A stretch of 64,000 nucleotides of DNA from Flavobacterium beibuense F44-8 (lineage in GTDB: Bacteria > Bacteroidota > Bacteroidia > Flavobacteriales > Flavobacteriaceae): NCBI RefSeq assembly GCF_000769915.1, contig NZ_JRLV01000006.1, positions 124,001 through 188,000 of the forward strand, written 5' to 3'. Position 1 is the stretch's first letter. Each line of letters starts with the position of its first letter. This document shows, one piece after another, positions 33,823 through 43,347 of this stretch. The notes below the pieces were generated by a model. That model worked only from the letters and a program-made list of their open reading frames with translations, was not told the origin of the DNA and made no database searches. A program made the translations under genes and the position numbers.

Positions 33823-35871
33823 TTATTCGTTGTTATCGTTATTTTCCTTTTGGATAGTTCTTATTTGTTTAAGTTTTTCCTTCCAGGTTTTTAACTCTTC
33901 CTTATGGCGGTCAATATTTTTGTGAATCTCTTTTATGAAAGGATTATCATCCTTAGCGTTAGAGATAAATTGAATATTGTTTTCCAGCTGTAGTATCTCG
34001 CTTTGTACTTCATCAATTTTACGCATAATGAAAATCTGTTCGTTTTCAAGTTTGCGGGAGTCATCGCTGTCTGCAAGCTGTTCAAGGCGGTTATTAAATT
34101 TAACCATCTCAGCCTCTTTTTTAGACAGGCTCAGTTTGTCAAACAATGCATCCAGTATTTTATTGAATTTACCCTCAATATGGCGTCTTGACTGTGGTAC
34201 ACGACCCAGGTTTTTCCAGTTGTCTATGTGTTGTTTAATAGCATCAAGATCGGTTTTATGATCGCCTGTAAGCTCAAAACTCTTAAGGTCTTCAAGGTAT
34301 TCTTTCTTCTTGTCAAAAGCCTCAATTTCCTCTTTGTTAACTTCGTTTCTAACAGCGTGAAGCCTGTCGAAATAATGGTTACATGCCGCTTTGAATTCCT
34401 TCCATACCTTATCAGAATACTTTCTTGGAACGTGACCTATTTTTTTCCAGTCTTCCTGAATCTTTTTCATGATAGGGGTGGTGGCACTAAAGTCTTCACT
34501 GTCTTTAAGTGATTCTGCCTTTTCTACCAGTTCCATTTTTTTGGTAAGGTTGTCCTGCTGCTCTTTCTTAATGTCTTTATAGAAAGAGTTTTTGTTCGCA
34601 TTAAACTCTCTTACGGCAGCTTTAAAGTGAGCCCACGTATCTTCGTTTACTTCAATAGGTACTTTACCCGCTTCAAAGAATGCAGATCTTAAAGCCTCAA
34701 TTTTTTCTATTTGTCCCTGCCATGCATTGTGAGAGCTAACTTTTTCTTTAGCGATCTCTTCAATTTTGGCAATGATTTCTTTTTTCTTTGCAAGGTTTTC
34801 TTCTTCCTTACCTCTCAGTTGAGCAAAAAACGCCTCACGCTTATCATGTAGCTGTTTTGTAAGCTCACTAAACTGATTCCATATTTCCTCGCGGTGTTCT
34901 CTGTCTACAGGACCTATCTCTTCTTTCCATATTTTATGTAAAGACTGTAGTTCCCTAAAGGCCTTGTTAGTGTCTTCTTCCTGTAATAGTTCCTCAACAC
35001 GCTCTATGATTTTTTGCTTTTGCTCAAGGTTGTGCTTAAAGTCTAAATCACGGGCTTCCCTGTCAAGGTGAAGATGGTCGTAAAAACGCTCAATGTGGAA
35101 ATGGAAGTTATTCCAAACGTGGTTGTATTTATCTCGCGGAATAGGTCCTGCGGTTTTCCACTGCTCACGGATGGTGTTAACGTGTTTAAGTGAATCGCTT
35201 ATACTTTCGTCGCCATCTATAACCTTTTTAAGCTCGTCTATAAGCGCAAGCCTTTTATCAAGGTTGTTTTTAAGATTGTTTTGCAGTGATTTGAAATGTG
35301 CATTTCTTTTATCTCTGTATTCGCTGTAGGCAGAATCAAACCTGCTTTTTAACGGGAAGTGATATTCAAACCCCGATGTATCACCATCATTATCATGGCT
35401 GTATTCATCTCTTTTCTCTTCAATGAGATGATTGTATTTAGAATAAAATTCTTTCTTTATTTCTTCAACGTGCTCTTTAACAGACATTACTTTCTCGTGA
35501 GCTACTAATTTTTCCAGCTCATCGGTAAGTTTTTCCATAGAAAAAGCTTCGTAGTTCTGCATAGGTATATTATGCCTTTCTGAAGCGGAATCATCTTCGC
35601 TGTCCTCTGCATTAGAATCTTCTATCGCTTCGACTGCTGATTTTTTCTTAGGAGTGCCTTCCTGCTCGTTGTTTTCGTTTCCTGCACTCAATAGCTCTTC
35701 GGGAGCAAAAGGCATTTGCCCTTCAGTCTCATGAATATCGCCAAATTCGTTAAGCCCTTTGTTTTCTTCATTGGGTACATTGGCAAGTTCATTTTTGTCT
35801 ATTGCTCCGTTTAGTTCCTTTAACTCCTTTCCATCTGCATCCTGCAGGTTATCATTCTTTTCTTCTAACAT
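33823..35871 (-). CDS. DUF349 repeat protein
   Basis: 682 residues. Residues 1-100 are acidic and low complexity. From about 115 to 600 it carries several DUF349 repeats of about 70 residues, each with a W-K-x-x-G-x-(V/I)-P core (WKTAGPIPRDKYNHVWN, WKKIGHVPRKYSDKVWKEF, WKNLGRVPQSRRHIE). The last 80 residues are coiled-coil. No signal peptide or membrane segment is seen. The family is common in Bacteroidota and its function is undefined. Confidence 0.88.
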   Translation of the reverse strand: MLEEKNDNLQDADGKELKELNGAIDKNELANVPNEENKGLNEFGDIHETEGQMPFAPEELLSAGNENNEQEGTPKKKSAVEAIEDSNAEDSEDDSASERHNIPMQNYEAFSMEKLTDELEKLVAHEKVMSVKEHVEEIKKEFYSKYNHLIEEKRDEYSHDNDGDTSGFEYHFPLKSRFDSAYSEYRDKRNAHFKSLQNNLKNNLDKRLALIDELKKVIDGDESISDSLKHVNTIREQWKTAGPIPRDKYNHVWNNFHFHIERFYDHLHLDREARDLDFKHNLEQKQKIIERVEELLQEEDTNKAFRELQSLHKIWKEEIGPVDREHREEIWNQFSELTKQLHDKREAFFAQLRGKEEENLAKKKEIIAKIEEIAKEKVSSHNAWQGQIEKIEALRSAFFEAGKVPIEVNEDTWAHFKAAVREFNANKNSFYKDIKKEQQDNLTKKMELVEKAESLKDSEDFSATTPIMKKIQEDWKKIGHVPRKYSDKVWKEFKAACNHYFDRLHAVRNEVNKEEIEAFDKKKEYLEDLKSFELTGDHKTDLDAIKQHIDNWKNLGRVPQSRRHIEGKFNKILDALFDKLSLSKKEAEMVKFNNRLEQLADSDDSRKLENEQIFIMRKIDEVQSEILQLENNIQFISNAKDDNPFIKEIHKNIDRHKEELKTWKEKLKQIRTIQKENNDNNE

Positions 35872-36027
35872 TTCTTTAAATGCTTAAGGTTTATATTGTA
35901 CTTTACTTCCCGAAGATAGTAAAGCCTGTTTAAAATTCAAAAAAAAACGCTATTTTATGTTAATTATAGTTTGGTTTTGAATATTTAGTTAACTTTTTGA
36001 TTTAAATAAGTTTAAATATTTAAATTT
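35872..36027. other. AT-rich spacer between aroE and the DUF349 gene
   Basis: A 156-bp AT-rich gap. No clear TAnnTTTG box, hairpin terminator or small reading frame is visible. Confidence 0.4.
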
Positions 36028-36789
36028 TTATTTATTCCATATCTTCCAGGCTTTCTCTGCCTGATATACCAGCATTTTGTACCCGTTAGATGTTTTGGCT
36101 CCGTGTTCGGCAGCCTTTCTCATAAAGGTTGTTTCTTCGGGGTTGTATACCAAATCAAAAGCGATGTGCTTATCGGTAAACAGGCTGTAATCCAGCGGCG
36201 GACATTCGTCTATATTAGGGTGAGTGCCCAGTGGAGTGGTATTGATGATTATTTGGTACTCGTTAAAAATTTCCCTGTCAAGGTCGTTGTATGAAAATAT
36301 CACATCACTTTCCTTGCGGGAAACAAAGTCGTACTCTATTTTTAGTTTGCGCAGGGCATAGGCTATAGCTTTAGATGCTCCGCCTGTTCCCAGTATAAGT
36401 GCCTTTTGATGGTGTGATTCCAGTAATGGCTTTAGTGCTTTTTTAAATCCGGTGTGATCGGTATTATAGCCTTTAAGTTTTCCTTTTTTGGAAATGGTTA
36501 TGGTGTTTACCGCGCCTATTACACGTGCTGTTTTATGAAGCGAATCGAGCATGGAAATAACATCTTCCTTGTACGGTATGGTAACATTAAGTCCTCTAAG
36601 CTTTTTGGTTTCTTCCAGTATGTTACGTAGTTCGCCTATGTATTCCAAATCAAAATTCTGATAGTAGCAATTGTCCATTCCCTTTTTAGTGAATTTATCA
36701 TTAAAATATTTGGCAGAAAACGAATAGCTGATCCCTTTGCCTACAAGTCCGTATATTTTTTTTGACTTCTTTTTCAAAATGTCCTTCAT
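36028..36789 (-). CDS. aroE: Shikimate dehydrogenase
   Basis: 253 residues. The substrate-binding residues are in GKGISYSFSAKYFN and LNVTIPYKEDV (catalytic lysine), with the motif YNTDHTGF for the shikimate-binding aspartate. The NADP site is ALILGTGGASKAIAYAL, and the C-terminus YKMLVYQAEKAW carries the conserved Gln. It reduces 3-dehydroshikimate in the aromatic amino acid pathway. It stands alone in the minus-strand run. Confidence 0.94.
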   Translation of the reverse strand: MKDILKKKSKKIYGLVGKGISYSFSAKYFNDKFTKKGMDNCYYQNFDLEYIGELRNILEETKKLRGLNVTIPYKEDVISMLDSLHKTARVIGAVNTITISKKGKLKGYNTDHTGFKKALKPLLESHHQKALILGTGGASKAIAYALRKLKIEYDFVSRKESDVIFSYNDLDREIFNEYQIIINTTPLGTHPNIDECPPLDYSLFTDKHIAFDLVYNPEETTFMRKAAEHGAKTSNGYKMLVYQAEKAWKIWNK

Positions 36790-36897
36790 TTATTTGGCTC
36801 AATTTATAAAAGCTTCTCACAAAGATTGCTATTTCTTTGTTATCAGGCTGTGTTCTAATTGTTAATTTATGTGTTGGTGGTTTTTTGTAAATAAAAA

Positions 36898-36931
36898 CTG
36901 GCAACAAAGATTATAAATTCTATGTTGCCAG
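36898..36931 (-). terminator. Terminator after the TPR gene
   Basis: CTGGCAACA pairs with TGTTGCCAG across a 16-base loop. On the minus strand it is followed by TTTTTATTTAC. It lies between the TPR stop at 36958 and aroE. Confidence 0.65.
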
Positions 36932-36957
36932 CCAATATTACGGTATTTATTTCTCTG

Positions 36958-38355
36958 TTATTTTGCCCTGTTCTTTTTAATAGTTTCCTGTACGGTAGTG
37001 TTTTCCCATATAGTAGGGAAAAACTCTTCTAAAAGAACATGGTTTTTAAAATTAAGCCTAAGTCCGTTGCTAAGGTGGAAAACACCTTTATCTTCCTGAT
37101 GCATCATAAAATACAATCCGGCAAGGCGGTATTCTACCTCATACTCTTCAGGATAGTATTCAGATGCCTGTAGCAGGGTATTTGCAGCTGTTTCATACTC
37201 CCCAAGGAACTGAAGTGTATCTGTCCAAAACAACCATGTATCTAACTGGTAATCGCCATACTCTACAGCTTTACGGTAACCCTCTTCGGCTTCTTCATGG
37301 AAGTTAAGCGCTTTGTTAATTACTGCATAGCGTTTCCAGTACATTTTATTTTCGTTGTCTATGCCTATTGCTTTGTTGGCATAGTAAAGTGCTTTCTGGT
37401 AATTTTGGCGACGGATATAAAAATCGGTTATAGCTATCCATGCCTTATCCAGTAACGGATCTTCGTGAACCGTTTTTAAATAAAACTTAAGTGCCTTTTC
37501 ATGATCGCCAAGTCTTTCATAACACTTACCTACACGAAGCAGTGCAAAAGAGGTTGGGTCATCAAGCTCCATAGTGATATTATAGCACCCAATAGCTTCC
37601 TCATAACGTTTTAGTTTTTCAAGGGTTTTTGCTTTTTCAAGAAAAGCACCAAGGAAACTCTCGTCAATTAGGGTAGCATAATCAAACGCTCTTAACGCCT
37701 GTTCAAAATTATTTACTGCATAGTACTGACGGCCCAGTTGGTGCCATGCCACATCGCTGTATGGATTTCGGTCAATAAAGCTGTTAAGGAAATCAATTGC
37801 TTCAAGATTCTGGTCTAAAAAGTCAAAGCAATACACTACATTGTATAATGCAGAGTGGTCATCAGTATCTTCTTCAAGACACTTAATAAAACTTTCTTTT
37901 GCCTGCTCAAGGTTATCCATAAACAGGTATTCCATACCAATAAGTGAGTATACATCGGCATAATCGTCTGTATACTTTAAAGCAACATGAAGCAGCTCTA
38001 CAGCTTTATCATGCTGATCCCTTTTAGAATAAATATTGGCTTTTTGGATGTAAATTTCTTCGTTTGTAGGTTCGATGGCATAAAGATCATTAAGTAATCT
38101 TTCCGCTATATCAAGTCTGTCATCAAACACTAATAGTTCAACCTGCACTAATTTTAAACCTGTTGATTTGGGATGTTGTTCCAAACCTAATTTTAAGGCC
38201 TTCTTAGCTAAATTAATTTTTCCGGAATCAAGATAATGAAGAATAATGTCTTCAAACTCTTCGGAATCAAAGAAGAATACTTTGTTGGTTTTCAACATTG
38301 ATTCGAACTTTGATAAGGATAAACTGCGATCTTCTTCTTCGTGGCTCAAATTCAT
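36958..38355 (-). CDS. Tetratricopeptide repeat protein
   Basis: 465 residues, nearly all TPR helices of 34-residue periodicity from about 25 to 440 (examples: YSLIGMEYLFMDNLEQAKES, WHQLGRQYYAVNNFEQALRA, LLRVGKCYERLGDHEKALKF). There is no signal peptide, so it should be a cytoplasmic scaffold. No catalytic domain is present. It precedes the aminotransferase, OstA-like, purA and fur-like genes in a conserved-looking minus-strand order. Confidence 0.85.
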   Translation of the reverse strand: MNLSHEEEDRSLSLSKFESMLKTNKVFFFDSEEFEDIILHYLDSGKINLAKKALKLGLEQHPKSTGLKLVQVELLVFDDRLDIAERLLNDLYAIEPTNEEIYIQKANIYSKRDQHDKAVELLHVALKYTDDYADVYSLIGMEYLFMDNLEQAKESFIKCLEEDTDDHSALYNVVYCFDFLDQNLEAIDFLNSFIDRNPYSDVAWHQLGRQYYAVNNFEQALRAFDYATLIDESFLGAFLEKAKTLEKLKRYEEAIGCYNITMELDDPTSFALLRVGKCYERLGDHEKALKFYLKTVHEDPLLDKAWIAITDFYIRRQNYQKALYYANKAIGIDNENKMYWKRYAVINKALNFHEEAEEGYRKAVEYGDYQLDTWLFWTDTLQFLGEYETAANTLLQASEYYPEEYEVEYRLAGLYFMMHQEDKGVFHLSNGLRLNFKNHVLLEEFFPTIWENTTVQETIKKNRAK

Positions 38356-38471
38356 ACTCCCTTTAGTTTAAAATTATCCTTATTAAAGTTACAAAATGTA
38401 ACACTCAATAGGAATATATCCTTATTTGTTTTGAACAATTTAATTAACAATTTTTTGAGGGTTTAATCCTG

Positions 38472-39659
38472 TTATTGTTCTGCTAAAATCTCATTTAATA
38501 CTTCAATAATAATGCCACATCCCTCTTTAATCTCTTCGTTTGAGATAGTTAGGGGAGGAGTAATTCGTATCGCCTTACCTTCAAACAGTAACCAGAAAAG
38601 AATAAGTCCTTTTTCCTGGCATCTTAAAATGGTCCTGTTAGTGATATCATCGCTTTTGGTCATTGCTGCAAGCATTAGTCCGCGGCCTCTTACATCTTCT
38701 ATTAAAGGGTGTACGAGTAGTTCCCTAAACAGTTTTTCCTTTTCAAGTGCTTGTGCCATTATGTCGGTTTCCGTTAGTTCCTGCAATGTAGCAAGACAGG
38801 CAGCTGCAATAACCGGATGACCGCCAAAAGTGGTAATATGCCCCAGTTTAGGGTCATGGCTAAGCAGATCCATCATCTCTTCCGATGCTGTGAAAGCACC
38901 TACAGGCATTCCTCCGCCCATACCTTTCCCCATAATAATTACGTCAGGAACGATATCATAGTTTTGGAAGCCGAACAGTTTTCCGGTACGGCCAAAGCCC
39001 GGTTGTATCTCGTCGAGTATCATTATGGCGCCTACTTCGTCACAACGTTCTCTTACCTTTCTAAGGAAATCGTTTTCCGGCTGAATGAATCCTGCACCGC
39101 CCTGAATGGTTTCCAGTATGATACCGGCTGTTTTTGTGGTTATTTTTTGCAGGTCTTCCTCATTATTAAACGTAATGAAGTCTACATCCGGAATTAAAGG
39201 TCTGAATATTTGCTTGCGCTCCTCAAATCCCATAACGCTCATAGAGCCCATAGTATTGCCGTGGTAAGCATTAAAGCATGATATTAGCTGACTCCTGCCT
39301 GTAACCCTTCGTGCCAGTTTTAAAGCACCTTCAGTTGCTTCGGTGCCCGAATTGGTCAGGTAGGTTTTGTTAAGCTTAACCGGAAGGTTTTGGGCTAAAA
39401 GCTTACAAAATTCAGTAGCAGGGTGCTGTGCATACTCGCCATATACCATAACATGCGAATACTTGTTAAGCTGATCTATTATGGCATTATTTACCCTTGG
39501 GTGCTGATGCCCCAGGCTGGCTGCCGATACTCCGGCTACAAAGTCAAGATAGGCTTTGTTATTAGTGTCATATATATAAGAGCCCCTGGCGTGAGAAACT
39601 TCCATTCCCAGCGGATGGGGAGAAGTTTGTGCCTGGTACTTTAAAAAGTCGTTAATCAT
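38472..39659 (-). CDS. Class III aminotransferase (acetylornithine/GABA type)
   Basis: 395 residues. The PLP fold-I signature is complete: LTNSGTEATEGALKLAR, LDEIQPGFGRTG (Asp contacts the cofactor) and the Schiff-base lysine in VIIMGKGMGGGMPVGA near residue 250. It is close to ArgD and 4-aminobutyrate aminotransferases; I cannot decide the amino donor from sequence. The OstA-like gene ends 12 bp upstream, so the two may be co-transcribed. Confidence 0.9.
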   Translation of the reverse strand: MINDFLKYQAQTSPHPLGMEVSHARGSYIYDTNNKAYLDFVAGVSAASLGHQHPRVNNAIIDQLNKYSHVMVYGEYAQHPATEFCKLLAQNLPVKLNKTYLTNSGTEATEGALKLARRVTGRSQLISCFNAYHGNTMGSMSVMGFEERKQIFRPLIPDVDFITFNNEEDLQKITTKTAGIILETIQGGAGFIQPENDFLRKVRERCDEVGAIMILDEIQPGFGRTGKLFGFQNYDIVPDVIIMGKGMGGGMPVGAFTASEEMMDLLSHDPKLGHITTFGGHPVIAAACLATLQELTETDIMAQALEKEKLFRELLVHPLIEDVRGRGLMLAAMTKSDDITNRTILRCQEKGLILFWLLFEGKAIRITPPLTISNEEIKEGCGIIIEVLNEILAEQ

Positions 39660-39671
39660 AATGTAAATGTG

Positions 39672-41333
39672 TTATTCTTTACTTACAGGAGGTTTAGGCT
39701 TAGGGTTGTTCTTGTCATAATCAAGTGTTTCCTGAAGCACTTCCATAGGTGTGTCTTCTTCTTTTTTCTTTTCCAGACTTTCTTTCACGATTTGCTCGTG
39801 TAGTTCCTGTTCTTCGGGAGGGAAAATATCTTCCCGTTTTTCAATCATCTCATCGCCACGCCAAATAAAGCCTCTTAGTTTTTTTATATTATCGGGGAAC
39901 ATACTTGGAGGATAGGTTGTAGCGTCTACGTTGTTGTGTGAAAAAACCTGAGATAATTCATTGTCTACAAAATGCATGCTAATTTTACTACTCACGCTTT
40001 TGTCTATTCCTATCAGGTTTTCCTTGTCATAATTGTAAAGCACCTTCTCGGTGTTTTTGTTAAACTCTACATACGAGAGTTTATTATCCTTAAACTTACC
40101 ATAAAGGTTTAATCCTTTTATTTGGTTATAGTTAGGATTGTTAGGTGTGTTTTTAGCCGATATGGTATCCAGCTGTATCATAAAGGCATTGTTGATTACT
40201 TTTAGAGAGTCCAGCTTTTCGGTTTTAGTGTCAGATATAAGGTGCATAACATCACCCGTAAGCTGGCTTTTACCATTCCATATCACAGGGCGACCAATAA
40301 GCTGTGTAAGTCCGGTTACTTCTTCAGAATGTATGGAATCACACTTACCGCTCATGTCTACTTTGTAAAAACGCGCATCGTTATAGCCTCTCACAACCCT
40401 TTCGCCTTCCTTGCCGGTAATTACTATTTGCTTGGCATGAGTATAAAGCGAATCTTTCTCTACCAGTGTAACCACTTCGGCTCTTTTGGTAAGGTATAGG
40501 GAGTCCAGTTGTTTGTATACTTCAGCATAATGTCCTCTTGCCACAAATTTATTCACGGTATCGGTAACTCTTACGTTGTTTGTTGCCGATGAGAATTCCC
40601 TGTTCCTGTCATAATAAATGCTGTCACCCTTTATAACCTGAGTGTCATACTTAATATAAGAATTGGTTAACAGGTGGGCAAAGTTCTTTTTAGTGTCATA
40701 AAACCCTTTCTCGGTATAAATATAGTTCTCCTCGCTGGTAATGGTTGTTGGTCCGAATACGTAGGAGTGCCCTGAGTTGGTATAATAATCAAGGTGGTTT
40801 GACTTTAATACATACTGAGGATTGGTTAATGTAACTGCTGTAAGGAACTGGTATTTCTTTTGGTTGGCATAAAACCTGCCCGACTTGCTTTTAAGTGTAT
40901 TGTCGCCATTTACTATGGTACCATACGAATTATAATACGCTTCCTGTTTGTTTCGGTCAAAATAAATGGTATCGGTAGTAAGGGTCATTTCCGGTGAACG
41001 CATCACTACGTTGCCCGATGCAAATGCAAAGTTCTTGTTACCGTTATATTCGGCATAATCACTATTCATGTGCAGGGTGTCCCCCTGATTGAATTTTATG
41101 TTACCATAAGCCTTTAGGTAGTTTTCCTTTTCCAGTATATAGGCCTTGTTACACTTCATGATAGAACCGTTATGCTCTACTTCAACATTGCCTATAAGGG
41201 TAATGGCACCCGGTACTTCGTTCTCGTTTTTATCGGTATAGTCGGTATGCAGTACTCTTATTTTTTCCTGGGCAAGGGCAGGGGTGCTGTAAAAAGCTAA
41301 AAATGAGAGTAAAATAAAAAACAGTCTTTTCAA
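39672..41333 (-). CDS. OstA/LptA-like outer membrane biogenesis protein
   Basis: I choose the TTG at 41333 as start: it opens a signal peptide (KRLFFILLSFLAFYSTPALA) and lies 17 bp downstream of a TAAATTTG promoter box. The ATG at 41375 lies upstream of that box. The ~553-residue protein holds tandem OstA/LptA beta-jellyroll segments (AYGNIKFNQGDTLHMNSDYA, FASGNVVMRSPEMTLTTDT) and a Pro/Glu/Lys-rich end. LptA-type proteins carry LPS across the periplasm; a bridge role here is inferred. No LptD barrel is present. Confidence 0.82.
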   Translation of the reverse strand: MKRLFFILLSFLAFYSTPALAQEKIRVLHTDYTDKNENEVPGAITLIGNVEVEHNGSIMKCNKAYILEKENYLKAYGNIKFNQGDTLHMNSDYAEYNGNKNFAFASGNVVMRSPEMTLTTDTIYFDRNKQEAYYNSYGTIVNGDNTLKSKSGRFYANQKKYQFLTAVTLTNPQYVLKSNHLDYYTNSGHSYVFGPTTITSEENYIYTEKGFYDTKKNFAHLLTNSYIKYDTQVIKGDSIYYDRNREFSSATNNVRVTDTVNKFVARGHYAEVYKQLDSLYLTKRAEVVTLVEKDSLYTHAKQIVITGKEGERVVRGYNDARFYKVDMSGKCDSIHSEEVTGLTQLIGRPVIWNGKSQLTGDVMHLISDTKTEKLDSLKVINNAFMIQLDTISAKNTPNNPNYNQIKGLNLYGKFKDNKLSYVEFNKNTEKVLYNYDKENLIGIDKSVSSKISMHFVDNELSQVFSHNNVDATTYPPSMFPDNIKKLRGFIWRGDEMIEKREDIFPPEEQELHEQIVKESLEKKKEEDTPMEVLQETLDYDKNNPKPKPPVSKE

Positions 41334-41350
41334 TGTGTAAAAATTTGTTG

Positions 41351-41358
41351 CAAATTTA
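41351..41358 (-). promoter_or_regulatory. Promoter -7 box (TAAATTTG) of the OstA-like gene
   Basis: An exact minus-strand consensus match 17 bp before the TTG at 41333. It argues against the upstream ATG at 41375. Confidence 0.55.
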
Positions 41359-41432
41359 AGTAAAATACAATTCATTAACCTTAATTGTTTATAACTGTTG
41401 TGGGAGAGCAATAACCGAACCAAAGTATAAAA

Positions 41433-41460
41433 AAAGCGCTTTAGGATTCTAAAGCGCTTT
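41433..41460 (-). terminator. Terminator of purA
   Basis: AAAGCGCTTTAG pairs with CTAAAGCGCTTT around GATT. The minus strand continues with a run of T. It sits four bases after the purA stop. Confidence 0.88.
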
Positions 41461-41464
41461 GTTA

Positions 41465-42736
41465 TTATTTTATTATTGTTTGAGTCCTGTCTGGCCCTAC
41501 AGAGATAACTTTGATAGGCACTTCCAGTTCTTTCTCAATGAACTCGATGTATTCTTTTAATTCTGCCGGGAACTCTTCGTAAGAAGTCATCCCGGTAAGA
41601 TCGGCATTCCAGCCTTTTTTCTCAACATATATCGGCTCTACGTTTTCCGGTTCAATGTTGTAAGGAAGGTGATCTATTTCCTGTCCTTTGTATTTGTATG
41701 CAGTACAAACCTGAAGGGTTTCAAAGCCCGAAAGCACATCACCTTTCATCATGTAAAGCTGTGTTACACCATTAACCTGTACAGCATATTTAAGTGCTAC
41801 AAGGTCTAACCATCCGCAACGTCTTGCACGTCCTGTAACAGAACCAAACTCATTACCCACTTTAGCCATAGTAGCTCCAACTTCGTCAAAAAGCTCAGTA
41901 GGGAATGGTCCGCTACCTACACGTGTAGTGTATGCTTTAAAGATACCGAATACATCTTTAACCCTGTTTGGTGCAATACCTAAACCGGTACATGCTCCTG
42001 CGGCAGTTGTGTTTGATGATGTAACAAACGGATAAGTACCGAAGTCGATATCAAGAAGCGATCCCTGTGCGCCTTCTGCAAGGATAGATTTACCATCTTT
42101 AAGCGCCTGGTTTAGGTAAGCTTCACTATCTATAAAGGTAAGTTCTTTAAGTGCTTCTACAGCAGCAAAGAACTCCTGTTCCATTTCTTTAAGGTCGTAC
42201 TGAAGGTTTACGTCATAAAAAGAGATCATAGCCTCATGCTTATCAGCTAAAGCTCTGTAGCGCTCTTTAAAGTCTTCCAGCTCAATATCACCAACACGGA
42301 TACCGTTTCTTCCGGTTTTATCCATATAAGTAGGGCCGATACCTTTTAATGTAGAACCAATTTTTGCCTTACCTTTTGAAGCCTCAGATGCTGCATCAAG
42401 CAAACGGTGAGTAGGTAAGATAAGATGTGCTTTTCTGGATATAAGCAGTCTTGATTTAATATCGATATTGAATTTTTCAAGGCCTTCCAGTTCTTTTTGG
42501 AAAACAACCGGATCCATAACCACACCGTTACCGATGATGTTAACGGAGCTTTCATGGAAAATTCCGGATGGAATAGTTCTTAAAACATGTTTTATACCGT
42601 CAAATTCAAGAGTGTGCCCTGCGTTAGGCCCTCCCTGAAAACGGGCAATAATATCATATTTAGAAGTTAGTACGTCAACAATTTTACCCTTGCCTTCGTC
42701 TCCCCATTGTAACCCAAGTAGCAAATCTACAGTCAT
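41465..42736 (-). CDS. purA: Adenylosuccinate synthetase
   Basis: 423 residues, full length. The P-loop-like LLGLQWGDEGKGKIVDVL opens the protein, then GGPNAGHTLEFDG, GPTYMDKTGRNGIRVGD and FEGAQG-like LAEGAQGSLLDIDFGTYPFV. It makes adenylosuccinate from IMP, aspartate and GTP in purine synthesis. It follows the fur-like gene by 107 bp with a terminator between, so it is its own unit. Confidence 0.96.
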   Translation of the reverse strand: MTVDLLLGLQWGDEGKGKIVDVLTSKYDIIARFQGGPNAGHTLEFDGIKHVLRTIPSGIFHESSVNIIGNGVVMDPVVFQKELEGLEKFNIDIKSRLLISRKAHLILPTHRLLDAASEASKGKAKIGSTLKGIGPTYMDKTGRNGIRVGDIELEDFKERYRALADKHEAMISFYDVNLQYDLKEMEQEFFAAVEALKELTFIDSEAYLNQALKDGKSILAEGAQGSLLDIDFGTYPFVTSSNTTAAGACTGLGIAPNRVKDVFGIFKAYTTRVGSGPFPTELFDEVGATMAKVGNEFGSVTGRARRCGWLDLVALKYAVQVNGVTQLYMMKGDVLSGFETLQVCTAYKYKGQEIDHLPYNIEPENVEPIYVEKKGWNADLTGMTSYEEFPAELKEYIEFIEKELEVPIKVISVGPDRTQTIIK

Positions 42737-42792
42737 TCTGTGTTCTTGTTTGTTTATATTATGCTGATATTGTATGTCCTTAACAAAATAAA

Positions 42793-42818
42793 AACCAACT
42801 TCTTATAAAGAGTTGGTT
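42793..42818 (-). terminator. Terminator after the fur-like gene
   Basis: AACCAACTTCTT pairs with AAGAGTTGGTT with one bulge. The minus strand ends in TTTTTATTTTG, just after the stop at 42844. Confidence 0.75.
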
Positions 42819-42843
42819 TGTTATATCTCTTACTGTAACCGAA

Positions 42844-43296
42844 TTAATTATCGGTAGCAGGTTGTTTTTTCTGGCCGTAAAGGTATAAAGAATGGTTATG
42901 AATTTCAATACCAAAAATCTCCTCTATGGTTTTTTTGATGCTTTGTATCCTTGGATCGCAAAACTCTATAACCTCTCCGGTATCTGTCATGATAATGTGA
43001 TCATGTTGCTTGTCAAAATACGATTTCTCGTAATGTGCCTGGTTTTGGCCAAACTGGTGCCTCCTTACAAGGCCGCTTTCCAAAAGCAGTTCTATAGTAT
43101 TGTATAGCGTAGCACGGCTAACACGGTAGTTTTTGTTTTTCATTTTGATATAAAGTGACTCTATATCAAAATGCTCCTGGCTGTTGTATATTTCCTGAAG
43201 TATAGCATAACGCTCAGGGGTTTTGCGATGTCCCTTATCTTCAAGGAACTTCGTGAAAACATTTTTTACAATCTCCTGGTTTTTATTCTCTTCCAT
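42844..43296 (-). CDS. Fur-family regulator lacking the usual CxxC zinc motif
   Basis: The start is ATG 43296 ([14 protein letters not shown]); the in-frame TTG at 43311 coincides with the likely transcription start. About 150 residues. The winged-helix DNA-binding half is clear ([16 protein letters not shown] ... [20 protein letters not shown]), and the dimer/metal half has [20 protein letters not shown]. Where Fur normally has a CxxC pair after HDH, this protein has MTDT, so the structural zinc site is absent or altered. It likely senses a metal or peroxide; which one is open. Confidence 0.9.
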   Translation of the reverse strand: MEENKNQEIVKNVFTKFLEDKGHRKTPERYAILQEIYNSQEHFDIESLYIKMKNKNYRVSRATLYNTIELLLESGLVRRHQFGQNQAHYEKSYFDKQHDHIIMTDTGEVIEFCDPRIQSIKKTIEEIFGIEIHNHSLYLYGQKKQPATDN

Positions 43297-43315
43297 CAGT
43301 TTGTGAATCAAAGTG

Positions 43316-43323
43316 CAAAGATA
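43316..43323 (-). promoter_or_regulatory. Promoter -7 box (TATCTTTG) of the fur-like gene
   Basis: An exact minus-strand consensus match 19 bp before ATG 43296. Confidence 0.55.
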
Positions 43324-43347
43324 AACTAAATTTTGTGAAGTAAAAGG

